NCBI GenBank assembly: GCA_016936235.1
Contig: JAFGPK010000090.1
Coordinates: forward strand, 1-44,047
DNA length: 44,047 nucleotides
Source: Candidatus Fermentibacteraceae bacterium
Lineage (GTDB): Bacteria; Fermentibacterota; Fermentibacteria; Fermentibacterales; JCC-6
Direction of reading: 5' to 3'
The translations under genes and the position numbers were made by a program. Positions 1-8,641 of this stretch are shown here, in pieces; positions within the stretch are counted from its first letter, which is position 1; each line of letters starts with the position of its first letter. A model generated the notes under the pieces. It worked only from the letters and a program-made list of their open reading frames with translations, searched no databases and was not told the origin of the DNA.

Positions 1-1
1 G

Positions 2-1117
2 ACGGAGGGTTTTATTCTGAGCAAGATCATTAATACGTCCCTTATTTTGCTGATCACCGGAACCCTCCTGGCCGATCCCCCTCCCGGATACTACGATCCG
101 GCTGCGGGTCTCTCGGGACCGGAACTCCAGCAGGCACTTCATGACATAATTGACGATCACACATGCATAACCTACGACGATATATGGCTCGCCTTCTTCA
201 CCACCGATGACAGACAGGACAGCCTGGTCTGGGACATGTATTCCGACATACCGGGGGAGACCCCGCCCTACACTTACGTCCTCGGCGATGATCAGGGAGG
301 ATCGGCCGGCGGCGAGGGGGAGGGCTACAACAGGGAACACTCCTGGCCCAAGAGCTGGTTCGGGGGTGAAGTATCCCCCATGTACACGGACATGTTCCAG
401 GTGGTCCCCACCGATATCTACGTGAACAACAGGAGGGCGGACTATCCTTACGGAGAGGTCGGCTCTCCCACATGGGTATCTTTGAACGGCAGCAGACTGG
501 GACCGTGCTCCCGGCCAGGCTACAGCGGTACGGCATTCGAGCCCATCGACGGCTACAAGGGGGACTTCGCCAGGAACTACTTCTACATGGCTACGCGGTA
601 CCTGGGAGAGGATGCCGGGTGGCCCGGCAGCCCCATGGCCGACGGGGCAGTCCTTACCGAATGGGCCGAGGAAATGCTGATAGCATGGCACCTGTCCGAT
701 CCGGTCAGCGAGAAGGAGACCGACAGGAACGATGCGGTGTACGTCATTCAGGACAACAGGAACCCCTTCATCGATCATCCTGAGTTCGTGCTTCTCGTCT
801 ACGACCCCACGTCCGTGGAACAGGAAGGGATCGCGCCGCCTGAAGCCGTACTCCACCGGAATGCGCCGAATCCCTTCCATGAATGGACCGGAATAGGCTT
901 CACACTTTGCCGGCGGTCCATTGTCAGACTCGAGGTGTTTGATGTCTCGGGCCGTCTTGTAAGGACCGTCATCAACGATATCCGGCTCGAAGAAGGCTAT
1001 CACAGCTGCAGGTGGGACGGCTCTACTGATTCCGGAGAATCCGCGCCAGGCGGCATCTACTTCAGCAGACTTTCATGTGATGGTCTCGCGTTTACCGGGG
1101 CGATGCTCAAGCTCTGA
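2..1117 (+). CDS. Secreted endonuclease I family nuclease with C-terminal FlgD-like/T9SS-type domain
   Basis: Non-specific secreted DNA/RNA endonuclease of the endonuclease I (EndA/NucM) family. The block YNREHSWPKSWFG carries the family's His-Ser-Trp-Pro signature, followed by D(M/T)..VVPTD..VN..R, the usual histidine/asparagine metal-site region. The last ~85 residues (from APNPF through GGIYFSRL to MLKL) form a FlgD-like immunoglobulin fold typical of type IX sorting domains. The frame is open to the left edge. Conventional TTG at 47 leaves only a nine-residue leader. Reading upstream gives a better signal peptide (SKIINTSLILLITGTLLA, then DPPP), so the start is either outside the window or a rare ATT (14) or CTG (17) behind GGAGGG at 4-9. 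Family assignment is firm; the start is not. Confidence 0.85.
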   Translation, partial: TEGFILSKIINTSLILLITGTLLADPPPGYYDPAAGLSGPELQQALHDIIDDHTCITYDDIWLAFFTTDDRQDSLVWDMYSDIPGETPPYTYVLGDDQGGSAGGEGEGYNREHSWPKSWFGGEVSPMYTDMFQVVPTDIYVNNRRADYPYGEVGSPTWVSLNGSRLGPCSRPGYSGTAFEPIDGYKGDFARNYFYMATRYLGEDAGWPGSPMADGAVLTEWAEEMLIAWHLSDPVSEKETDRNDAVYVIQDNRNPFIDHPEFVLLVYDPTSVEQEGIAPPEAVLHRNAPNPFHEWTGIGFTLCRRSIVRLEVFDVSGRLVRTVINDIRLEEGYHSCRWDGSTDSGESAPGGIYFSRLSCDGLAFTGAMLKL

Positions 1118-1172
1118 AAATACATACCGATTAATCGCCCGACTTGATTAAAAACCCTCCGTCCCCATTTCA

Positions 1173-1202
1173 TTGACAGCGGGAAGAAGGGAATGGTATC
1201 AT
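1173..1202 (+). promoter_or_regulatory. Sigma-70-type promoter of the ABC pair
   Basis: A consensus -35 TTGACA at 1173-1178 is followed, after 18 bases, by TATCAT at 1197-1202 (5/6 match to TATAAT). The expected transcript start near 1209 lies only ~15 bases before the ATG at 1224, so the leader is short and the alternative TTG at 1173 cannot be the start codon. Confidence 0.55.
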
Positions 1203-1223
1203 CCTGCTGGCATCGAGAAATCC

Positions 1224-1910
1224 ATGGCTGGACGGAGTCAGAGCTTGGACGGCATCATCAGGGCCCGTGGAATCCAGAGGAGCTTCAACGAGATCCAGGT
1301 CCTCAGCGGTCTTGATCTCGACGTGAGACAGGGCGAGTTCCTGGCTATCGTAGGCCGGAGCGGCGTGGGCAAGAGCACGCTGCTGGCGATACTGGGGACC
1401 CACGACCTGGACCATGGCGGAACCCTGTCCATAGCGGGCATTGACACGAAGGAGCTCTCCTCCTCAGACCTGGCGAGGCTCAGACGTGAGTACCTCGGGT
1501 TCGTATTCCAGGATTTTCATCTCCTCCCCGAACTGACCGCCATGGAGAACGTCATACTCCCGGCGGTGTTCTCCGGCAGGGATCTGGGAAAAGCCAGGGA
1601 ACGGGCGGGGGAAGTGCTCTCAAGATTATCCATCCGTGCCGACGAGACTCCAACGACCCTTCTTTCCCGCGGAGAGCGGCAGAGAGTTGCCGTGGCCAGG
1701 GGTCTGGTCAACGGACCCTCGGTCCTGCTGGCCGACGAGCCGAGCGCAAGTCTCGACATGGAGAGCGAGCAGACCCTGTTCAACCTCCTCGACGAACTGC
1801 GGAGGGAACAGGACTTCGCGCTGCTCGCCGTCATCCATTCCAGGGCCGTTCTGGACAGGGCGGACAGGGTACTCGAACTCAGGGAAGGCGCCCTCCATGA
1901 AGTGGTCTGA
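1224..1910 (+). CDS. LolD/MacB-type ABC transporter ATP-binding protein
   Basis: Cytoplasmic ATPase of 228 residues that powers the membrane protein encoded next. Walker A is GRSGVGKS (residues 44-51), the Q-loop is FVFQDFHLLPEL (Q96), Walker B is VLLADEP (D171, E172) and the switch histidine is H205. The LolD/MacB subfamily (lipoprotein release, macrolide or peptide export) fits best by length and Q-loop. The signature motif is LSRGE instead of LSGGQ, with a normal RQRVAVARGL after it. Start ATG 1224 is chosen because the promoter lies immediately upstream. The substrate is unknown. Confidence 0.88.
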   Translation: MAGRSQSLDGIIRARGIQRSFNEIQVLSGLDLDVRQGEFLAIVGRSGVGKSTLLAILGTHDLDHGGTLSIAGIDTKELSSSDLARLRREYLGFVFQDFHLLPELTAMENVILPAVFSGRDLGKARERAGEVLSRLSIRADETPTTLLSRGERQRVAVARGLVNGPSVLLADEPSASLDMESEQTLFNLLDELRREQDFALLAVIHSRAVLDRADRVLELREGALHEVV

Positions 1911-3186
1911 GACAAGGATGGCGCTGCATCTCTGGAACCGCGGTCACTGGAGGGATTACGTATTCAGCCAGGGGATGCTCTTCGTAGCCTCCCTCCTGCT
2001 GGTCTTCTTCATATCCATAGGTCTCGGGGTCCAGAACCTGCTGGACAGGTTCCTCTCCAGCGACCTCCCTGCCGAACAGGTAAGGGTAACCCCTGCCGGA
2101 ATGCAGGCAGGGTTCTTCCAGACCGAGACAGGAGGGATCGAGATCACCGAGGAGGTGATGCAGGAGTTACAGGGCTCTCCTATCGTTGGGCGTGTCGATC
2201 CGCAGATATACGCACACGTACCGGCTCTCCTGAAGGGTCTTCTGGGCGGACAGCCCTACTACACGGACATCACCATGGAGGGAGTCACGGGTGAGTTCCT
2301 GGGCGACTCCATCCTCAGGGACATCGACTGGTCCTACACCCTGGCGGATTCCGCCTCGCGTTATCTGCCCATAATACTCAGCGAGAACCTGCTGCTTCTC
2401 TACAACGCCGCCTTCGCAGAATCCAACGATCTGATCGGCCTGACTCCCGAGGGGGTCCTGGGTACGGAGTGCACCGTGACCATCGGAAGGAGCTCCATCG
2501 CCCAGATGGAACTGGCCCCTGTCACGGTAAGGGCAAGGATAGAGGCTACCTCCAGGAACATGAATCTTTTCGCCATAGGCGTGCCCTTCGAGTTCGTCGA
2601 CCAGGTCAACGGCATGTACCTTCCGGGGGATGAAAGACGGTACAGTGCCCTGGTGATAACGGCGAAGAGGGCGGAGGACGTTCCCGAGATCGTCCGGATG
2701 GTGGAGGAAAAAGGCCTGCGGGCGGAGACGAGAAGAGGTATAGCCCAGAAGGCGGAAATACTCGTAGGGGCCGTCACCGCAGCCCTGTCCGCCCTTGCTG
2801 CGGCCATACTCCTGTCCGCCCTCTCAAGCGCCATTCACACTCTGGTGATGGACCTGAAGAACAGGCGGTTCGCCCTGGGAGTCCTCATGGCACTGGGAAC
2901 CCCCTACAGGAGACTGGCCATGATCTTCGCCTTCCAGATCTTCTTCATGTCGGCTCTGACCATGGTGCTGGGGGCAGCCCTCGGCTGCCTTCTTGCCTGG
3001 GGAGCAAGCAGTGCCCTGCTCTCGTTGAGCCCGGTCCTCAGGGCTGCAGTCACCAGCCTGGCGGTATTCCCCGTGGGCTGGCTGGCGGCCGGTATCGGAC
3101 TCATGCTGGTCACCTCCACCGGCTTCGCCTACGCGTTCTTCGGCAGGATACTCGGGACACCTGTGACCAGGCTCCTCCGCCCCTGA
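1897..3186 (+). CDS. FtsX/LolE-like ABC transporter permease
   Basis: Inner-membrane permease of the FtsX/MacB fold and partner of the preceding ATPase. One hydrophobic segment near the N terminus (MLFVASLLLVFFISIGLG) is followed by a large periplasmic domain and three C-terminal transmembrane segments; the loop after the second (LKNRRFALGVLMALGTPYRR) is the typical FtsX coupling region. ATG 1897 (429 residues) has AGGGAAGG eight bases upstream and overlaps the ATPase gene by 14 bases. ATG 1918 (422 residues) is the alternative. There is a single permease gene, so the complex is probably a homodimer as in MacB or FtsX rather than LolCE. No fusion or LolA-like protein adjoins this pair. Confidence 0.85.
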   Translation: MKWSETRMALHLWNRGHWRDYVFSQGMLFVASLLLVFFISIGLGVQNLLDRFLSSDLPAEQVRVTPAGMQAGFFQTETGGIEITEEVMQELQGSPIVGRVDPQIYAHVPALLKGLLGGQPYYTDITMEGVTGEFLGDSILRDIDWSYTLADSASRYLPIILSENLLLLYNAAFAESNDLIGLTPEGVLGTECTVTIGRSSIAQMELAPVTVRARIEATSRNMNLFAIGVPFEFVDQVNGMYLPGDERRYSALVITAKRAEDVPEIVRMVEEKGLRAETRRGIAQKAEILVGAVTAALSALAAAILLSALSSAIHTLVMDLKNRRFALGVLMALGTPYRRLAMIFAFQIFFMSALTMVLGAALGCLLAWGASSALLSLSPVLRAAVTSLAVFPVGWLAAGIGLMLVTSTGFAYAFFGRILGTPVTRLLRP

Positions 3187-3253
3187 TCCTGTTCCATCTC
3201 CGACACGGATCAATCCTGAAGAAAAGAACCGGACAGGTTAAGGTCCCCGTGCA

Positions 3254-5050
3254 TCAATAGAGGTCGAGGTTCACTGAAGTGGTGAAGCTGGTGCTGAACT
3301 TCTTCCATGTGGATACCTCCGGGGACCTGGTGTAGTCCATTGAATAACCCATGGTGACATAAAGGGGACTCCACGTCCTGAAAGCAAGTGAGATGTTTCC
3401 CCTTGAGATGAAGTTCTCCGGATCGTCCGGCGGGAAGTAAAGATCGCCCGAGATCTCTGCTCTACGGATGAAGGTATGGGGCTTGCTGTACATGAGACCG
3501 GCGGCGGCGAAGATGGAGAAGTCACTGGTATGGACATCGTCCATCCCCGTGGTCCATCGGGCGTTGACCGACCCCGCTCCGAGCCTGGGAGAGAACCAGA
3601 ACCATGACAGAATCCATTTCTGCCAGCCCAGGGCACCGTATGAGCTTACCTGCCAGGGACGCTCGGTGTACATCTGCCTGTCCCAGCTCGAGGCTGCCTG
3701 CAGGTACCAGCTGTCACTGAACCAGTAGTCGAAACCGAGGCTTGCCCAGCCGCGGTTCGTGTTAAGTGTATCCTTCTTGATTCCGTATGACTCCTCCCAG
3801 GTCACGGACCTGCCGCCGATGCTTCCGTCAATGGATGTCCCGCGGCTGTCGAACCGGTAGGAGACGGATGCGCTGCCGCCCCACTCAAGAAGGGAGCGGC
3901 TGCCCATCTCTACGGAAAGGTCCGCCCCCGCCGCTACGCTTAGGCCCCTGGAGGAACCCGCCACCGATCCGGGATCGTAGGAATCGTCCGCTATCTCCCT
4001 GAGCCATGCCCTGGCATCGCTGTGGAAGGGGTCCAGTTCCAGGGCCATCAGGTAGCGATCCACCGCGTCGCCCGTATTCCCCGCCCTTTCCGCTATCCTT
4101 CCGAGATGGACGATAGCCTGCACCGAGCCCGGGTCACGGTCCAGTACCCTAAGGAACGCGTCCTTCGCATCACCGTCCTGGTCCATCCTGAAAAGCGAGG
4201 TTCCAAGCACGATGAGAACATCGATACTGTCCGCGGTTCCTTCGGAAAGAAGCTTCCCGGACATCTCCGCCGCAGAGGCGTTGTCTCCAAGTTCAAGGAA
4301 GAGCGCGGCCAGTTCCGGTGAAGGCGAGGACGCCGCCCTTCGTGCCGCCCTGAGGGCCAGTGCGGGTCTGACCTGCAGCTGCTGGCGTGCCAGGTTCTCC
4401 AGGGCCCGGGGAACCAGCCGGGCCATGACCGTTCCCATCGAGTCCGCCTCCCGCGCCATGCCCATGGAGTCGGCGAGGAGAACGTACTCAGCCAGTGCAA
4501 GATCGCCGGAAGGTGTGGATGTGCCCCATAACTCCAGGAACTCGCTCAATGCCCCGGAAAGGCCGTTCCCGTCCCTTCTGAGACGGGCCGCCTCCAGCCT
4601 GGCCGGAAGAAAATCCTCATCAAGATTCACGGCCATGGCGATGCAGCTTTCCGCCGCAGAGCTTTCGAGCCTCATCTTCAGCATTCCCAGGGCATACCAT
4701 GCCAGCGTATTCTCCGGATCAAGACGGACGGCCTCCATCAGCTGGAGCTCAGCGTCCTCCAGAAAACTGTCGGACCCTGACATAAGGGCGATGCCCATGG
4801 CGGTGGCGGACAATGAACTGAGTGTATCCGGTAGGCAGAGGTCCGATGCGACGGACTCGAACGGGTCAACTTCAAGGGAGCTGGCTATGACGTAGGCGGA
4901 TACCGCATCCGTGCACGTGGTATCCTCGTGCATCATCATCTCCGCCTCGGCCGCGGCTTCCGACCATTCCCCGTTCCTGCACATCGAATACCATTCTTCC
5001 AGTTCCTGTGGGAAGAAAGCCACTATTGCCGCCGCCAGCAGCCCGACCAT
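3254..5050 (-). CDS. TPR-repeat protein with C-terminal outer-membrane beta-barrel (paralogue B)
   Basis: 598 residues. A short hydrophobic N terminus (MVGLLAAAIVAFFP) is followed by tetratricopeptide-like helices (for example DLALAEYVLLADSMGMAREADSM and later AGNTGDAVDRYLMALELDP) to about residue 365. The remaining ~230 residues are rich in alternating hydrophobic/aromatic strands and end NLDLY, an aromatic terminus typical of barrels inserted by Bam. The C-terminal part clearly matches the upstream neighbour (SSWDRQ, RPWQ.SSY, KW.L.W.WFSP.LG, FPP.DPEN, GYS..YTR.P). TPR-plus-barrel layout recalls PelB, PgaA and BcsC exopolysaccharide exporters, but the barrel is shorter; a DUF481-like barrel is also possible. 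The start overlaps the upstream stop (TGATG). It is the last gene of the operon; I see no clear terminator in 3187-3253. Confidence 0.75.
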   Translation of the reverse strand: MVGLLAAAIVAFFPQELEEWYSMCRNGEWSEAAAEAEMMMHEDTTCTDAVSAYVIASSLEVDPFESVASDLCLPDTLSSLSATAMGIALMSGSDSFLEDAELQLMEAVRLDPENTLAWYALGMLKMRLESSAAESCIAMAVNLDEDFLPARLEAARLRRDGNGLSGALSEFLELWGTSTPSGDLALAEYVLLADSMGMAREADSMGTVMARLVPRALENLARQQLQVRPALALRAARRAASSPSPELAALFLELGDNASAAEMSGKLLSEGTADSIDVLIVLGTSLFRMDQDGDAKDAFLRVLDRDPGSVQAIVHLGRIAERAGNTGDAVDRYLMALELDPFHSDARAWLREIADDSYDPGSVAGSSRGLSVAAGADLSVEMGSRSLLEWGGSASVSYRFDSRGTSIDGSIGGRSVTWEESYGIKKDTLNTNRGWASLGFDYWFSDSWYLQAASSWDRQMYTERPWQVSSYGALGWQKWILSWFWFSPRLGAGSVNARWTTGMDDVHTSDFSIFAAAGLMYSKPHTFIRRAEISGDLYFPPDDPENFISRGNISLAFRTWSPLYVTMGYSMDYTRSPEVSTWKKFSTSFTTSVNLDLY

Positions 5051-7860
5051 CAGAAAAGCCTCAGATTCAGCCTGGAATAGAGTTCCTTGTCGTACTTCTC
5101 CCAGTAATCGTACACCGGAGTCCTAGTGTAACCCACACTGTAACCCAGTGTAAGGGACAGGGGGTCCCACATCTCGAAGGTGAGTTCCGCAAGACCGTTC
5201 ATGATCATGTTCTCCGGATCCTCCGGCGGAAGGTAGAAATTGCCCCACAGCCACAGAGACGGGATGGATGAACCCTCCTTCTCCAGCCAGAGGGACAAGG
5301 ACCCGTAGAACGTGGTCCTGTCAGTCCTCTCGTTGGCCACGCCCGAGGCCCAATGGGTATTCACCTGGCCGATGCCCAGGGAAGGGGAAAACCAGAGCCA
5401 GTACAGGACCCATTTCTTGTAGCCGAATGACAGGTAAGAGCTTATCTGCCAGGGACGCACGGTTCCGGGCTGCCTGTCCCATGAGCTGCTGGCGGTCACC
5501 GTGAAATGGTCGCTGACCGACCTGTCGATGGAAGCCGTGATCATGGACCATGTGTAGTCGGTGGCGTAGTCCTTCGAGGTTTCGATAAGCCTGTAGTCTG
5601 CTTCCAGTGCCGCCTCACTGCCTGAGGCATCGTACTGGTAGGACACTTCAAGACCCGCGGAATAATCCCTCTCCCTTATGTTGCCGTTATCCACCCTTGT
5701 GTCGGCATAAACAGTGGCGTTGAACCTTCTGGACCTCCTCCTGTTCCAGTCAGGGTCGTATGCGGTGTCTGTGATTCCCCTTATCCTCGACTCGGCGTAG
5801 TCGTAGCCCGGCGAGAGACTCAGGGCCTGGAAGTAATGGTCCATGGCCCTGTCCGAATCACCTTTCTGTTCCCAGGCAAGACCTATGTAGGCGTACACCC
5901 ACGGGGAACCGGGACTCAGTTCCAGTGAACGTTCCAGTGCCTCCAGGGCCTCATCGTATCGGTCCGCGAACAGAAGCGCCTCACCCAGACCGCTCCAGGC
6001 GCTGAATGACAGGCTGTCAAGCCGTACGGCGTTCATATACTTTTCCGCAGCTTCCTCCTCCCTGTCCTCGTCGAAGAGGAAGTAGCCCCACTCCAGCCAT
6101 ACATCGATGCTGTCGGGGGCAAGGGTGGCGGCTGTACCGTAGCTGCGGTCCGCTTCATCGGCCCGGCCCAGCTCGGTGAAGAGACCGGCCAGGAGCAGCC
6201 ACAGCTCTACGTCGCCATGGGGATCCGCTTCCACTTCCGCCCTCCGAGCCAGCTCGAGAGATACTCCGGGATCGGCCAGGGTGTAGGTCCATGCCAGGTC
6301 AACCCAGGCGAACGGGTATTCCTGTGATATGACTGTCCTGAGGCTGTCGGCGCGGTCTTCCATTCCGGTCTCCTCGTAAATGAGGGTCCTCTCAGCCATT
6401 GAAGTGCTCGTGTAGCCTCCGGCTTCATCGTAGGCCCGCCAGAGATCAAGGGCTTCTTCATGCTTCCCGGACCTGGACATGATCGGCGCCAGCCTCTGGA
6501 GACCGAATGTATACGTGGAATCAAGGGCGATGGCGCCGCTGTAGTACACGGAGGCGCTGTCGTCCATTCCAAGCTGTTCGAGAACGAATCCCAGCTCGCC
6601 CAGAAGCCACACGCCGGGATCGTCCGCCGATGCCGCAGCCCTTGTGTACCATTCAGCAGCCTCTTCCAGCTCCCCCTGGTCCTCCAGCAGCAGTCCTCTC
6701 TGCTCCCAGGCCCAGATGTAGTTACTGTCCGCGGCTATCCCTGACTCGTAAGCCTCTCCCGCCTCAAGGACCTTCCCCTGCTGCTCAAGGACCAGACCAA
6801 GCTCGCCCCACGCCCAGGAATAAGCAGGATCGGCATCCAGGGCTTCAGTGTACATCCGCTCAGCGGAAGGGAAGTCCATCATGTCCTCGTAGATCAGTCC
6901 CATCGCAACCCATGCCTCCGCGAATCCAGGGTCCGCGTCCACACACCTGGAGTACCACTCAATTGCCGCCACCGGATCGCCTTCATCCTCCGCCAGAAGC
7001 CCCAGCCTGTAATGGGCGAAAGCGTAGTCCGGATTTATCCTTATTCCCTCCAGGAAGCTGGTCCTGGCGCCTTCGGTACTGCCGGCTGCCTCGAGGCATA
7101 TGCCCATTTCACCCAGACTCCAGTAATCATCCGGGTCCCTCCTGCCGAGTTCCCTGTAGACCTTGACCGCTTCCCCGTACATCCCCTGGTGCTCGAGCAG
7201 CATTCCCAGGTCGATGAGGCAGGCGGTATCCTCGGGATGCTCCGCGGCTATCTTCCTGTAGATACCCTCCGCCGCCTGGTAACGAAGGGTCAGTTCGGAG
7301 AGCCAGGCCTCCTCCATCAGGAGTTCCCGGTGCCCGGGCCACTTCTCCAGTGCTTCGCCGACGGTCTGGAAGGCACTCTCGAATTCACCCAGATACCTGT
7401 AGACCTCGGACCTCTTGAGCCAGATCGAGATCCAGTCAGGATCGATGACCATGGCCCGGTCCAGCACTTCAAGCGCCTCCCCGAAGTTATCCTCCATCAT
7501 CAGGAAGTGCGCCTTCCCCACCAGCCCGAGCACCAGGTCCGGTTGGATCTCGAGGGCTCTTCCAAGTTTGTCCATGGCATCCCCGGCTCCCTCATCCGAT
7601 GTCATCGCGAGGGCCGCCCATCCAAGGGCCGACAGAGAATCCATCTCAACAGCCCTGGCGGCATGATCGGAAGCCTCACCGCTAAGGCCCGCGGAAGCCG
7701 CGGAGAATGAAAGGGCTGCCCAGGCCTCTGCGCATGTGGAATCGGACGCAACGGCGGCAGCGGCCCGGTCATAGGAGATCTCCCACTGACCGTCTGCGAA
7801 ACTCTCACTCCAGCCTGTCATATCCAATGCGGCGAGTGCAACGAGGATAATGACGGTCAA
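5050..7860 (-). CDS. Large TPR-repeat protein with C-terminal outer-membrane beta-barrel (paralogue A)
   Basis: 936 residues. A weak signal or hydrophobic N terminus (MTVIILVALAAL) precedes about 18-20 tetratricopeptide repeats spanning roughly residues 20-690 (for example AEAWVAMGLIYEDMMDFPSA and VWLEWGYFLFDEDREEEAAE). Residues ~714-936 form a barrel-like domain of about 12 strands ending RLNLRLF, with a terminal phenylalanine. It is the longer paralogue of the next gene. Start TTG 7860 sits one base after the uppP stop and behind GGGGG; an in-frame stop just upstream rules out a longer form. Periplasmic TPR scaffolds joined to a barrel are known in polysaccharide export, and the coupling to uppP and a glycosyltransferase supports such a role by context only. 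Confidence 0.78.
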   Translation of the reverse strand: MTVIILVALAALDMTGWSESFADGQWEISYDRAAAAVASDSTCAEAWAALSFSAASAGLSGEASDHAARAVEMDSLSALGWAALAMTSDEGAGDAMDKLGRALEIQPDLVLGLVGKAHFLMMEDNFGEALEVLDRAMVIDPDWISIWLKRSEVYRYLGEFESAFQTVGEALEKWPGHRELLMEEAWLSELTLRYQAAEGIYRKIAAEHPEDTACLIDLGMLLEHQGMYGEAVKVYRELGRRDPDDYWSLGEMGICLEAAGSTEGARTSFLEGIRINPDYAFAHYRLGLLAEDEGDPVAAIEWYSRCVDADPGFAEAWVAMGLIYEDMMDFPSAERMYTEALDADPAYSWAWGELGLVLEQQGKVLEAGEAYESGIAADSNYIWAWEQRGLLLEDQGELEEAAEWYTRAAASADDPGVWLLGELGFVLEQLGMDDSASVYYSGAIALDSTYTFGLQRLAPIMSRSGKHEEALDLWRAYDEAGGYTSTSMAERTLIYEETGMEDRADSLRTVISQEYPFAWVDLAWTYTLADPGVSLELARRAEVEADPHGDVELWLLLAGLFTELGRADEADRSYGTAATLAPDSIDVWLEWGYFLFDEDREEEAAEKYMNAVRLDSLSFSAWSGLGEALLFADRYDEALEALERSLELSPGSPWVYAYIGLAWEQKGDSDRAMDHYFQALSLSPGYDYAESRIRGITDTAYDPDWNRRRSRRFNATVYADTRVDNGNIRERDYSAGLEVSYQYDASGSEAALEADYRLIETSKDYATDYTWSMITASIDRSVSDHFTVTASSSWDRQPGTVRPWQISSYLSFGYKKWVLYWLWFSPSLGIGQVNTHWASGVANERTDRTTFYGSLSLWLEKEGSSIPSLWLWGNFYLPPEDPENMIMNGLAELTFEMWDPLSLTLGYSVGYTRTPVYDYWEKYDKELYSRLNLRLF

Positions 7861-7861
7861 T

Positions 7862-8641
7862 TCAGCCCCCGATCAGTGATACGGAAAGTCCCGCGATGCC
7901 CAGGAGCCAGCAATACCAGGCGAATGACGAGAACCTGCCGGCCCTCAGGAATCGGAGGAGCAATCTCAGCGCGACGTAGCCGGTGGCGGCCGAGACTGCG
8001 AAGCCCACCATCATCAGTGGCAGCCCGGTATCCCCTGCCCCAGAATCACCTAGTTTCAGAAGCGCGGCGCCCAGTATTGCAGGGACCGACAGCAGGAAAG
8101 AGAACCTGGCCGCGTCCTCTCTCCTGATACCGGAAAACAGACCCGCCGATATGGTGAAACCCGAGCGGGATATGCCGGGAAGGAGGGCCACTGCCTGGGA
8201 CACTCCAACCAGGAGGCTGCCCGATACTGTTGGCCTGCTACGTGTTCCGGGCTTCACGAAACGGGTGCTGAAGAGGGCGCTTCCGGTTATGAGAAGCATC
8301 ACCGAGACCGTAACGGGACTGCCGAAGAGGCCTTCTATGGAATCCTGGAGGAAATATCCCGCCAGGGCGGCCGGGACGGACGCCACGGCCAGCGTCCCCG
8401 CGAGGGTCAGTGATCCCCTGTCCCGCCTGAAGATACCGGCAAGAAGGTCCGTCAGGTCCTTCCGGTACACGGCGAGAACGGCCATGAGAGTGCCAAGGTG
8501 GACCACGACCTCGAATGATATGTCCCCGCCGGGAACCTTCATGAGGAGACCGCCCAGGGCCAGATGACCGGAGCTGGATACGGGAAGGAACTCCGTAAGC
8601 CCCTGGATCAGAGCAAGCAGTATGACGGAGAGGAGGGTCAT
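7862..8641 (-). CDS. uppP: Undecaprenyl-diphosphatase UppP (BacA family)
   Basis: Integral membrane phosphatase that converts undecaprenyl diphosphate to the monophosphate carrier used for peptidoglycan and surface polysaccharide. Both family signatures are present: LIQGLTEFLPVSSSGHLALG near the N terminus (Gln/Glu and Ser-Ser-Gly-His active-site motif) and LLPGISRSGFTIS in the middle (the Pro-Gly-Xaa-Ser-Arg-Ser motif). 259 residues with multiple hydrophobic helices is normal for the family. Start ATG overlaps the aspartokinase stop (ATGA), so it is translationally coupled. Confidence 0.95.
   Translation of the reverse strand: MTLLSVILLALIQGLTEFLPVSSSGHLALGGLLMKVPGGDISFEVVVHLGTLMAVLAVYRKDLTDLLAGIFRRDRGSLTLAGTLAVASVPAALAGYFLQDSIEGLFGSPVTVSVMLLITGSALFSTRFVKPGTRSRPTVSGSLLVGVSQAVALLPGISRSGFTISAGLFSGIRREDAARFSFLLSVPAILGAALLKLGDSGAGDTGLPLMMVGFAVSAATGYVALRLLLRFLRAGRFSSFAWYCWLLGIAGLSVSLIGG

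Noticed and set aside
1118-1172. Intrinsic terminator after the nuclease gene (TTAATC...GATTAA, then A-rich)
   Set aside because: The stem is only six A/T-rich pairs with a nine-base loop and no T-run on the plus strand; too weak to annotate.
3187-3253. Bidirectional terminator between convergent genes
   Set aside because: Only a five-base CCTGT/ACAGG pairing with a long loop can be drawn; no convincing stem and T-run.
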